64,000 nucleotides of DNA from positions 1-64,000 of the forward strand of contig JBBMNZ010000072.1 in assembly GCA_037954325.1 (NCBI GenBank). The letters run 5' to 3'. Below are positions 15,000-26,999 of the stretch, piece by piece. The number at the start of each line of letters is the position of its first letter. Positions within the stretch are counted from its first letter, which is position 1. The notes under the pieces were generated by a model. The model was not told the origin of the DNA and ran no database searches. It was given only the letters and a program-made list of their open reading frames with translations. The stretch comes from Fistularia commersonii. Lineage: Eukaryota; Chordata; Actinopteri; Syngnathiformes; Fistulariidae. The position numbers and the translations under genes are program-made.

Positions 15000-17900
15000 T
15001 AGCCATTCGTTCAAAACACGCTTATGAGACCGAGTTGAAGCGTTTTTGATTAGGAGTGGATATAACTAATGAATTTCATCAAGCTGGTTCCTGCTGTTGA
15101 AATATGTTGTTTAGGACATGATTCTGCAGAAAATATTTCAAATTATGTATAATCCAGCAACAAGATCAAAAGATATAGCCATTCTTGCAAATAATGCTTA
15201 TCTCACCGAGTTGAAGCGTTTTTGTTTAGGAGTGGAAATAACTAATGAATTTCATCAAGCTGGTTTCTGCTGTTGAAATATGTTTTTTGGGATATGATTC
15301 TGCACAATATATGTATAATTCAGTGTGATCCCATTATAGGTTCAAAGGATATAGCCATTCTTTCAAAAAGGACTTATCTCACCGAGTTGAAGCGTTTTTG
15401 ATTCGGAGTGGAAATAACTAATGGATATCATCAAGCTGGTTTCTGCTGTTGAAATATGTTGTTTATGACATAATTCTGCACAATATATGTCAAATTAAGT
15501 GTAATCCCTTCACAAGTTCAAAAGATATAGCCATTCGTTCAAGAAGTACTTATGTCACCGAGTTGAAGCGTTTTTGATTAGGAGTGGAAACAACTTTTGA
15601 ATTTAATCACGCTGGTTTCTGCTGTTGAAATATGTTGTTTAGGACATAATTCTGCACAATATATGTCAAATTTAGTGTAATCCCTTCATAGGTTCAAAAG
15701 ATATCGCCATTCGTTCAAAAAGTACTTATCTCACCGAGTTGATGCGTTTTTGGATTCGGAGTGGAAATAATCAATGAATTTCATCAAGCTGGTTTCTGCT
15801 CTTGAAATATGTTTTTTAGGATATGATTCTGCACAATATATGTCAAATTTAGTGTAATCACATTACAGGTTCAAAAGACATAGCCATTCGTTCAAAAACT
15901 GCTTATCTTATCGAGTTGAAGCGTTTTTGATTGAGAGTGGAAATAACTAATAGATTTAATCAAGCTGGTTTCTGCTGTTGAAATATGTTGTTTAGGATAT
16001 GATTCTGCACAATATATGTCAAAGTCAGTGTGATCCCATTACAGGTTCAAAGGATATAGCCATTCGTTCAAAAAGGACTTATCTCACCGAGTTGAGGCGT
16101 TTGTGATTAGGAGTGGAAATAACTAATGAATTTCATCAAGCTGGTTTCTGCTGTTGAAATCTGTTGTTTAGGACATGATTCTGCACAATATATGTCAAAT
16201 TCAGTGTAATCCCTTCATAGGTTCAAAAGAAATCGCCAGTCATTCCAAAAGAACTTATGTCAACGAGTTGAGGAATTTTTGATTCTGAGTGGAAATAACC
16301 AATGAATTTCATCAAGCTGGTTTCTGCTGTTGAAATATGTTGTTTAGGATATGATTTTGAACAATATATGTCAAATTTAGTGTAATCACATCACAGGTTC
16401 AAAAGATATAGCCATTCGTTCAAAAAGTGCTTATCTCACCGAGTTGAAGCGTTTTTGATTAGGAGTGGAAATAACTTTTGAATTTCATCAAGCTGGTTTC
16501 TGCTGTTGAAATATGTTGTTTAGAACATGATTCTGCACAATATATGTCCAATTAAGTGTAATCCCTTCATAGGTTCAAAAGAAATCGCCAGTCGTTCCAA
16601 AAGAAGTTATTTGACCGAGTTGAGGCGTTTTTGATTCGGAGTGGAAATAACCAATGAATTTCATCAAGCTCGTTTCTGCTGTTGAAATATGTTTTTTAGG
16701 ATATGATTCTGAACAATAATTGTCAAATTTAGTGTAATCACATCACAGGTTCAAAAGATATAGCCATTCGTTCAAAAACTGCTTATCTTCTCGGGTTGAA
16801 GCGTTTTTGATTAGGAGTGGAAATAACTTTTGAATTTCATCAAGCTGGTTTCTGCTGTTGAAATATGTTGTTTAGGACATGATTCTGCACAATATATGTC
16901 AATCTAAGTGTAAATCCTTCACAAGTTCAAAAGATATAGCCATTCGTTCAAAAAGTGCTTATCTCACCGAGTTGAAGCGTTTTTGATTAGGAGTGGAAAT
17001 AACTTTTGAATTTCATCAAGCTGGTTTCTGCTGTTGAAATATGTTGTTTAGGACATAATTTTGCACAATATATGTCAAATTCAGTGTAATCCCTTCATAG
17101 GTTCAAAAGATATCGCCATTCGTTCAAAAAGTACTTATGTCACCGAGTTGATGCGTTTTTGGATTCGGAGTGGAAATAATCAATGAATTTCATCAAGCTG
17201 GTTTCTGCTGTTGAAATATGTTTTTTAGGATATGATTCTGCACAATATATGTCAAATTTAGTGTAATCACATTACAGGTTCAAAAGACATAGCCATTCGT
17301 TCAAAAACTGCTTATCTTATCGAGTTGAAGCGTTTTTGATTGAGAGTGGAAATAACTTTTGAATTTCATCAAGCTGGTTTCTGCTGTTGAAATATGTTGT
17401 TTAGGACATGATTCTGCAGAACACATGTCAAATTCAGTGTAATCCATTGACAAGATCAAAAGATATAGCCATTCGTGCAAAAAGTGCTTATCTCACCGAG
17501 TTGAAGCAATTTTGATTAGGAGTGGCAATAACTAATGAATTTCATCAAGTAGATTTCTACTATTGGAATATGTTGTTTAGGACATGATTCTGCACAATAT
17601 ATGTCAAATTCAGTGTAATCCCTTCACAAGTTCAAAAGATATAGCCATTCGTTCAAAAAGTGCTTATCTCACCGAGTTGAAGCATTTTTGATTAGGAGTG
17701 GCAATAACTAATGAATTTCATCAAGCTGGTTTCTGCTGTTGAAATATGTTGTTTAGGATATGATTCTGCACAATATATGTCAAAGTCAGTGTGATCCCAT
17801 TACAGGTTCAAAGGATATAGCCATTCGTTCAAAAAGGCCTTATCTCACCGAGTTGAAGCGTTTTTGATTAGGAGTGGAAATAACTAATGAATTTCATCAA

Positions 17901-20300
17901 GCTGGTTTCTGCTTTTGAAATATGTTGTTTAGGACATGATTCTGCACAATATATGTCAAATTCAGTGTAATCCCTTCACAAGTTCAAAAGATATAGCCAT
18001 TCGTTCAAAAAGTGCTTATCTCACCGAGTTGAAGCGTTTTTGATTAGGAGTGGAAATAACTTTTGAATTTCATCAAGCTGGTTTCTGCTGTTGAAATATG
18101 TTGTTTAGAACATGATACTGCACAATATATGTCCAATTCAGTGTAATCCCTTCATAGGTTCAAAAGAAATCGCCAGTCCTTCCAAAAGAACTTATCTGAC
18201 GGAGTTGAGGCGTTTTTGATTCGGAGTGGAAATAACCAATGAATTTCATCAAGCTCGTTTCTGCTGTTGAAATATGTTTTTTAGGATATGATTCTGAACA
18301 ATATATGTCAAATTTAGTGTAATCACATCACAGGTTCAAAAGATATAGCCATTCGTTCAAAAACTGCTTATCTTATCGGGTTGAAGCGTTTTTGATTAGG
18401 AGTGGAAATAACTAATGAATTTCATCAAGCTGGTTTCTGCTGTTGAAATATGTTGTTTAGGACATGATTCTGCACAATATATGTCAATCTAAGTGTAAAT
18501 CCTTCACAAGTTCAAAAGATATAGCCATTCGTTCAAAAAGTGCTTATCTCACCGAGTTGAAGCGTTTTTGATTAGGAGTGGAAATAACTTTTGAATTTCA
18601 TCAAGCTGGTTTCTGCTGTTGAAATATGTTGTTTAGGACATAATTCTGCACAATATATGTCAAATTCAGTGTAATCCCTTCATAGGTTCAAAAGATATCG
18701 CCATTCGTTCAAAAAGTACTTATCTCACCGAGTTGATGCGTTTTTGGATTCGGAGTGGAAATAATCAATGAATTTCATCAAGCTGGTTTCTGCTGTTGAA
18801 ATGTGTTTTTTAGGATATGATTCTGCACAATATATGTCAAATTTAGTGTAATCACATTACAGGTTCAAAAGACATAGCCATTCGTTCAAAAACTGCTTAT
18901 CTTATCGAGTTGAAGCGTTTTTGATTGAGAGTGGAAATAACTAATGGATTTAATCAAGCTGGTTTCTGCTGTTGAAATATGTTGTTTAGGACATGATTCT
19001 GCAGAACACATGTCAAATTCAGTGTAATCCATTGACAAGATCAAAAGATATAGCCATTCGTGCAAAAAGTGCTTATCTCACCGAGTTGAAGCAATTTTGA
19101 TTAGGAGTGGCAATAACTAATGAATTTCATCAAGTAGATTTCTACTATTGGAATATGTTGTTTAGGACATGATTCTGCACAATATATGTCAAATTCAGTG
19201 TAATCCCTTCACAAGTTCAAAAGATATAGCCATTCGTTCAAAAAGTGCTTATCTCACCGAGTTGAAGCATTTTTGATTAGGAGTGGCAATAACTAATGAA
19301 TTTCATCAAGCTGGTTTCTGCTGTTGAAATATGTTGTTTAGGATATGATTCTGCACAATATATGTCAAAGTCAGTGTGATCCCATTACAGGTTCAAAGGA
19401 TATAGCCATTCGTTCAAAAAGGCCTTATCTCACCGATTTGAAGCGTTTTTGATTAGGAGTGGAAATAACTAATGAATTTCATCAAGCTGGTTTCTGCTGT
19501 TGAAATATGTTGTTTAGGATATGATTCTGCACAATATATGTCAAAGTCAGTGTGATCCCATTACAGGTTCAAAGGATATAGCCATTCGTTCAAAAAGGAC
19601 TTATCTCACCGAGTTGAGGCGTTTGTGATTAGGAGTGGAAATAACTAATGAATTTCATCAAGCTGGTTTCTGCTGTTGAAATATGTTGTTTAGGACATGA
19701 TTCTGCACAATATATGTCGAATTCAGTGTAATCCCTTCATAGGTTCAAAAGAAATCGCCAGTCATTCCAAAAGAACTTATGTCACCGAGTTGAGGCGTTT
19801 TTGATTCTGAGTGGAAATAACCAATGAATTTCATCAAGCTGGTTTCTGCTGTTGAAATATGTTGTTTAGGATATGATTTTGAACAATATATGTCAAATTT
19901 AGTGTAATCACATCACAGGTTCAAAAGATATAGCCATTCGTTCAAAAAGTGCTTATCTCACCGAGTTGAAGCGTTTTTGATTAGGAGTGGAAATAACTTT
20001 TGAATTTCATCAAGCTGGTTTCTGCTGTTGAAATATGTTGTTTAGGACATGATTCTGCACAATATACGTCAAATTCTTGTGAGCCCATTACAGGTTGAAA
20101 GGATATAGCCATCCGTTCAAAACGTGCTTATGAGACCGAGTTGAAGCGTTTTTGATTAGGAGTGGAAATAACTAATGGATATTATCAAGCTGGTTTCTGC
20201 TGTTGAAATATGTTGTTTATGACATAATTCTGCACAATATATGTCAAATTAAGTGTAATCCCTTCACAAGTTCAAAAGATATAGCCATTCGTTCAAAAAG
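15000..20300. repeat. Second domain: 9-monomer unit and flanks
   Basis: This is plain satellite throughout, dominated by two tandem copies of a 9-monomer block (annotated separately). The flanking monomers are of the classes marked by GATTGAGAGTGG, GAAGCAATTTTG with GGCAATAAC, and AAAGTCAGTGTGATC. Nothing other than monomers was seen. Confidence 0.85.
16398..19496. repeat. Two tandem copies of a 9-monomer unit (1,585 bp)
   Basis: Positions about 16,398-17,911 match 17,983-19,496 at a constant offset of 1,585 bp (9 x 176 + 1). Supporting private markers are CAATCTAAGTGTAAATCC near 16,900 and 18,485, AATCCATTGACAAG at 17,441 and 19,026, CTACTATTGGAATATG near 17,557 and 19,142, and TTTAGAACATGAT near 16,519 and 18,104. 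A few differences are visible, for instance AACTTTTGAATTTC versus AACTAATGGATTTA near 17,352 and 18,937, so the copies are not brand new. Confidence 0.85.
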
Positions 20301-23179
20301 TACTTATCTCACCGAGTTGAAGCGTTTTTGATTAGGAGTGGAAATAACTTTTGAATATCATCACGCTGGTTTCTGCTGTTGAAATATGTTGTTTAGGACA
20401 TGATTTTGCACAATATATGTCAAATTCAGTGTAATCCCTTCATAGGTTCAAAAGATATCGCCAGTCGTTCAAAAAGTACTTATCTCACCGAGTTGATGCG
20501 TTTTTGGATTCGGAGTGGAAATAATCAATGAATTTCATCAAGCTGGTTTCTGCTTTTGAAATATGTTTTTTAGGATATGATTCTGCACAATATATGTAAA
20601 ATTTAGTGTAATCACATTACAGGTTCAAAGGACATAGCCATTCGTTCAAAAACTGCTTATCTTATCGGGTTGAAGCGTTTTCGATTGAGAGTGGAAATAA
20701 CTAATGGATTTAATCAAGCTGGTTTCTGCTGTTGAAATATGTTGTTTAGGACATGATTCTGCAGAACACATGTCAAATTCAGTGTAATCCAGCGACAAGA
20801 TCAAAAGATATAGCCATTCGTGCAAAAAGTGCTTATCTCACCGAGTTGAAGCAATTTCGATTAGGAGTGGCAATAACTAATGAATTTCATCAAGTAGATT
20901 TCTACTGTTGAAATATGTTGTTTAGGACAGGATTCTGCACAATATATGTCAAATTCTGTGTAATCCCTTCACAAGTTCAAAAGATATAGCCATTCGTTCA
21001 AAAAGTGCTTATCTCACCGAGTTGAAGCATTTTTGATTAGGAGTGGAAATAACTAATGAATTTCATCAAGCTGGTTTCTGCTGCTGAAATATGTTGTTTA
21101 GGATATGATTCTGCACAATATATGTCAAAGTCAGTTTGATCCCATTACAGGTTCAAAAGATATAGCCATTCGTTCAAAAATTGCTTATCTCACCGAGTTG
21201 AAGCGTTTTTGATCAGGAGTGGAAATATCTAATGAATTTCATCAAGCTGGTTTCTGCTGTTGAAATATGTTGTTTAGGACATGATTCTGCACAATATATG
21301 TCAAATTCAGTGTAATCCCTTCACAAGTTCAAAAGATATAGCCATTCGTTCAAAAAGTGCTTATCTCACCGAGTTGAAGCGTTTTTGATTAGGAGTGGAA
21401 ATAACTTTTGAATTTCATCAAGCTGGTTTCTACTGTTGAAATATGTTGTTTAGAACATGATTCTGCACAATTTATGTCCAATTCAGTGTAATCCCTTCAT
21501 AGGTTAAAAAGAAATCGCCAGTCGTTCCAAAAGAACTTATCTCACCGAGTTGAGGCGTTTTTGATTCGGAGTGGAAATAACCAATGAATTTCATCAAGCT
21601 GGTTTCTGCTGTTGAAATATGTTGTTTAGGACAAGATTCTGCACAAAATATGTCAAATTCAGTATAATCCAGTGACAAGTTCAAAAGATATAGCCATTCG
21701 ATCAAAAAGTGCTTATCTCACCGAGTTGAAGCATTTTTGATTCGGAGTGGAAATAAGTAATGAATTTCATCAAGCTGGTTTCTGCTCTTGAAATTTGTTG
21801 TTTAGGACATGATTCTGGACAATATATTTCAAATTCAGTGTAATCCCATCACAGGTTCAAAAAATATATAGCCATTCGTTCAAAAATTGCTTATCTCACC
21901 AAGTTGAAGAGTTTTTGATTAGTATTGGAAATAACTTTTGAATTTCATCACGCTGGTTTCTGCTCTTGAAATTTGTTGTTTAGGACAAGATTCTGGACAA
22001 TATATTTCAAATTCAGTGTAATCCCTTCACAAGTTCAAAAGATATCGCCATTCGTTCAAAAAGTGCTTATCTCACCGAGTTGAAGCGTTTTTGATTAGGA
22101 GTGGAAATAACTTTTGAATTTCATCAAGCTGGTTTCTGCTGTTGAAATATGTTGTTTAGAACATGTTTTTGCACAATATATGTCAAATTCAGTGTAATCC
22201 CTTCATAGGTTCAAAAGATATCGCCAGTCGTTCCAAAAGAACTTATTTCACCGAGTTGAGGCGTTTTTGATTCGGAGTGGAAATAAACAATGAATTTCAT
22301 CAAGCTGGTTTCTGCTGTTGAAATATGTTGTTTAGGATATGATTCTGCACAATATATGTCAAATTTAGTGTAATCACATCACAGGTTCAAAAGATATAGC
22401 CATTCGTTCAAAAACTGCTTATCTTATCGGGTTGAAGGGTTTTTGATTAGGAGTGGAATTAATTGATGGATTTCGTCAAGCTGGTTTCTGCTGTTGAAAT
22501 ATGTTGTTTAGGACATGATTCTGCAAAACACATGTCAAATTCAGTGTAATCCAGCGATAAGATCAAAAGATATAGCCATTCGTGAAAAAAGTGCTTATCT
22601 CACCGAGTTGAAGCATTTTTGATTCGGAGTGGAAATAACTAATGAATTTCATCAAGCTGGTTTCTGCTGTTGAAATATGTTGTTTAGGACAATATTCTGC
22701 ACAATATATGTCAAATTCAGTGAAATCCATCACAGGTTAAAAAACTATAGCCATTTGTTCAAAAATTGCTTATCTCACCAAGTTGAAGAGTTTTTGATTA
22801 GTATTGGAAATAACTAATGAATTTCATCAAGCTGGTTTCTGCTGTTGAAATTTGTTGTTTAGGAAATGATTCTGCACAATATATGTCAAATTTAGTGAAA
22901 TCCCATTGCAGGTTCAAAGGATATAGCCATTCGTCCAAAAAGTATTTATGTCACCAAGTTGAAGAGTTTTTGATTAGTATTGGAAATAACCAATGAATTA
23001 CGTCAAGCTGGTTTCTGCTGTTGAAATATGTTGTTAGGTCAAGATTCTGCACAATATATGTCATATCCATCAAAAGTCCAAAAGATATAGCCATTCGTTC
23101 AAAAAGTGCTTCACTCACCGAGTTGAGACGTTTCTGATTAGGAGTGGAAATAACTAATGAATTTCATCAAGCTGGTTTC

Positions 23180-23851
23180 TGCTGTTGAAATATGTTGTTT
23201 AGGACATGATTCTGCACAAAATATGTCAAATTCAGTATAATCCAGCGACAAGTTCAAAAGACTTTGCCATTTGTGCAAAAAGTGCTTATCTCACCGAGTT
23301 TAAGCATTTTTGATTAGGAGTGGAAATAACTATTGAATTTCATCAAGCTGGTTTCTGCTGTTGAAATATGTTGTTTAGGACATGATTCTGCACAATATAT
23401 GTCAAATTCGTGTGAGCCCATTACAGGTTGAAAGGATATAGCCATTCGTTCAAAACGTGCTTATGAGACTGAGTTGAAGAGTTTTTAATTAGGAGTGCAA
23501 ATAGCTAATGAATTTCATCAAGCTGGTTCCTGCTGTTGAAATATGTTGTTTAGGACATGATTCTGCACAAAATATGTCAAATTCAGTATAATCCAGCGAC
23601 AAGTTCAAAAGACTTTGCCATTCGTGCAAAAAGTGCTTATGTCACCGAGTTTAAGCATTTTTGATTAGGAGAGGAAATAACTATTGAATTTCATCAAGCT
23701 GGTTTCTGCTGTTGAAATATGTTGTTTAGGACATGATTCTGCACAATATACGTCAAATTCTTGTGAGCCCATTACAGGTTGAAAGGATATAGCTATCCGT
23801 TCAAAACGTGCTTATGAGACAAAGTTGAAGCGTTTTTGATTAGGAGTGGAA
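23180..23851. repeat. Dimer duplicated in tandem (351 bp)
   Basis: Two adjacent monomer pairs match at an offset of 351 bp. The marker AGACTTTGCCATT occurs near 23,260 and 23,611, followed in each by a monomer of the GTGAGCCCATTACAGG class. The copies differ at several sites, including ATTCGTTC versus ATCCGTTC in the second monomer. This is a local amplification of two monomers. Confidence 0.75.
23444..23460. other. CENP-B-box-like 17-mer in the GTGAGCCC monomer class
   Basis: The site ATTCGTTCAAAACGTGC has 8 of the 9 fixed bases of the published CENP-B box core NTTCGNNNNANNCGGGN; only the second-last G is replaced by T. The same exact 17-mer is at 26,609-26,625, 29,590-29,606, 41,198-41,214 and 42,583-42,599. 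Most other members of this class have ATCCGTTC and so lose one more base, and the common monomer form ATTCGTTCAAAAAGTGC matches 7 of 9. Chance similarity is quite possible, and whether the host has a CENP-B-like protein is unknown. Confidence 0.3.
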
Positions 23852-24969
23852 ATAACTAATGGATATTATCAAGCTGGTTTCTGCTGTTGAAATATGTTGT
23901 TTATGACATAATTCTGCACAATATATGTCAAATTAAGTGTAATCCCTTCACAAGTTCAAAAGATATAGCCATTCGTTCAAAAAGTACTTATCTCACCGAG
24001 TTGAAGCGTTTTTGATTAGGAGTGGAAATAACTTTTGAATTTCATCACGCTGGTTTCTGCTGTTGAAATATGTTGTTTAGGACATGATTCTGCACAATAT
24101 ATGTCAAATTCAGTGTAATCCCTTCATAGGTTCAAAAGATATCGCCATTCGTTCAAAAAGTACTTATCTCACCGAGTTGAAGCGTTTTTGATTAGGAGTG
24201 GAAATAACTAATGAATTTCTACAAGCTGGTTTCTGCTGTTGAAATATGTTGTTTAGGACATGATTCTGCACAATATATGTCAAATTCAGTGTAATCCCTT
24301 CACAAGTTCAAAAGATATAGCCATTTGTTCAAAAAGAACTTATTTCACCGAGTTGAGGCGTTTTTGATTCGGAGTGGAAATAACCAATGAATTTCATCAA
24401 GCTGGTTTCTGCTGTTGAAATATGTTGTTTAGAACATGTTTCTGCACAATATATGTCAAATTCAGTGTAATCCCTTCATAGGTTCAAAAAATATCGCCAG
24501 TCGTTCCAAAAGAACTTATCTCACCGAGTTGAGGCGTTTTTGATTCGGAGTGGAAATAACCAATGAATTTCATCAAGCTGGTTTCTGCTGTTGAAATATG
24601 TTGTGTAGGACATGATTCTGAAAACACATGTCAAATTCAGTGTAATCCAGCGATAAGATCAAAAGATATAGCCATTCGTGCAAAAAGTTCTTATCTCACC
24701 GAGTTGAAGGAATTTTGATTAGGAGTGGCAATAACTAATGAATTTCATCAAGCTGGTTTCTGCTGTTGAAATATGTTGTTTAGGACATGATTCTGCACAA
24801 TATATGTCAAAGTCAGTGTGATCCCATTACAGGTTCAAAGGATATAGCCATTCGTTCAAAAAGGACTTATCTCACCGAGTTGAGGCGTTTGTGATTAGGA
24901 GTGGAAATAACTAATGAATTTCATCAAGCTGGTTTCTGCTGTTGAAATATGTTGTTTAGGACATGATTC

Positions 24970-25562
24970 TGCACAATATATGTCAAATTCAGTGTAAACC
25001 CTTCATAGGTTCAAAAGACATCGCCAGTCATTCCAAAAGAACTTATGTCACCGAGTTGAGGCGTTTTTGATTCTGAGTGGAAATAACCAATGAATTTCAT
25101 CAAGCTGGTTTCTGCTGTTGAAATATGTTGTTTAGGATATGATTTTGAACAATATATGTCAAATTTAGTGTAATCACATCACAGGTTCAAAAGATATAGC
25201 CATTCGTTCAAAAAGTGCTTATCTCACCGAGTTGAAGCGTTTTTGATTAGGAGTGGAAATAACTTTTGAATTTCATCAAGCTGGTTTCTGCTGTTGAAAT
25301 ATGTTGTTTAGAACATGATTCTGCACAATATATGTCCAATTCAGTGTAATCCCTTCATAGGTTCAAAAGAAATCGCCAGTCATTCCAAAAGAACTTATGT
25401 CACCGAGATGAGGCGTTTTTGATTCTGAGTGGAAATAACCAATGAATTTCATCAAGCTGGTTTCTGCTGTTGAAATATGTTGTTTAGGATATGATTTTGA
25501 ACAATATATGTCAAATTTAGTGTAATCACATCACAGGTTCAAAAGATATAGCCATTCGTTCA
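24970..25562. repeat. Dimer duplicated in tandem (352 bp)
   Basis: The monomer pair carrying GCCAGTCATTCCAAAAG (25,023 and 25,375) and then TTTTGAACAATATATG (near 25,144 and 25,496) occurs twice in a row, 352 bp apart. Small differences are present, such as GTGTAAACCC versus GTGTAATCCC and GAGTTGAGG versus GAGATGAGG. The same two-class pair is heavily amplified again at 49-53 kb and 56-62 kb. Confidence 0.75.
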
Positions 25563-26999
25563 AAAACTGCTTATCTTATCGGGTTGAAGCGTTTTTGATT
25601 AGGAGTGGAAATAACTGATGGATTTCGTTAAGCTGGTTTCTGCTGTTGAAATATGTTGTTAAGGACATGATTCTGCAAAACAAATGTCAAATTAAGTGTA
25701 ATCCAGCGATAAGATAAAAAGATATAGCCATTCGTGAAAAAAGTGCTTATCTCACCGAGTTGAGACGTTTCTGATTAGGAGTGGAAATAACTAATGAATT
25801 TCATCAAGCTGGTTCCCGCTGTTGAAATATGCTGTTTAGAACAAGATTCTGCACAAAATATGTCAAATTCAGTATAATCCAGTGACAAGTTCAAAAGATA
25901 TAGCCATTCGATCAAAAAGTGCTTATCTCACCGAGTTGAAGCATTTTTGATTCGGAGTGGAAATAACTAATGAATTTCATCAAGCTGGTTTCTGCTGTTG
26001 AAATATGTTGTTTAGGACAAGATTCTGCACAATATATGTCAACTTCAGTGAAATCCCATCACAGGTTCAAAAAATATAGCCATTCGTTCAAAAATTGCTT
26101 ATCTCACCAAGTTGAAGAGTTTTTGATTAGTATTGGAAATAACTAATGAATTTCATCACGCTGGTTTCTGCTCTTGAAATTTGTTGTTTAGGACATGATT
26201 CTGGACAATATATTTCAAATTCAGTGTAATCCCTTCACAAGTTCAAAAGATATCGCCATTCGTTCAAAAAGTACTTATCTCACCGAGTTGAAGCGTTTTT
26301 GATTAGGAGTGGAAATAACTTTTGAATTTCATCAAGCTGGTTTCTGCTGTTGAAATATGTTCTTTAGGACATGATTCTGCACACTATATGTCAAATTCAG
26401 TGAAATCCCATCACAGGTTCAAAAGATATAGCCATTCGTTCAAAAATTGCTTATCTCACCCAGTTGAAGAGTTTTTGATTAGGAGCGGAAATAACTATTG
26501 AATTTCATCAAGCTGGTTTCTGCTGTTGAAATATGTTGTTTAGGACATGATTCTGCACAATATACGTCAAATTCTTGTGAGCCCATTACAGGTTAAAAGG
26601 ATATAGCCATTCGTTCAAAACGTGCTTATGAGACCGAGTTGAAGCGTTTTTGAATAGGAGTGGAAATAACTAATGGATATTATCAAGCTGGTTTCTGCTG
26701 TTGAAATATGTTGTTTATGACATAATTCTGCACAATATATGTCAAATTAAGTGTAATCCCTTCACAAGTTCAAAAGATATAGCCATTCGTTCAAAAAGTA
26801 CTTATCTCACCGAGTTGAAGCGTTTTTGATTAGGAGTGGAAAAAACTTTTGATTTTCATCAAGCTGGTTTCTGCTGTTGAAATATGTTGTTTAGGACATG
26901 ATTCTGCAGAAAATATTTCAAATTCAGTGTAATCCAGCAACAAGATCAAAGGATATAGCCAATCTTGCAAATAATGCTTATCTCACCGAGTTGAAGCGT

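Larger units (their letters stand above)
1..15000. repeat. Left domain: diverged monomers, loose superperiod
   Basis: Monomers here differ more from each other than those to the right, and no strict higher-order repeat holds. Certain class markers still recur at whole-monomer distances. AATCCAGCTACAAG lies near 890, 4,952 and 10,051 (offsets about 4,062 and 5,099). AGCGATAAGATC lies near 3,011, 7,417 and 12,694 (offsets about 4,406 and 5,277). TAAGGGATATTAT or its one-base variant lies near 3,631, 8,735 and 13,484 (offsets 5,104 and about 4,749). The offsets correspond to 23-30 monomers, so an ancestral unit of roughly that size has been scrambled by gains and losses of monomers. There are no genes in this stretch. 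Confidence 0.75.
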
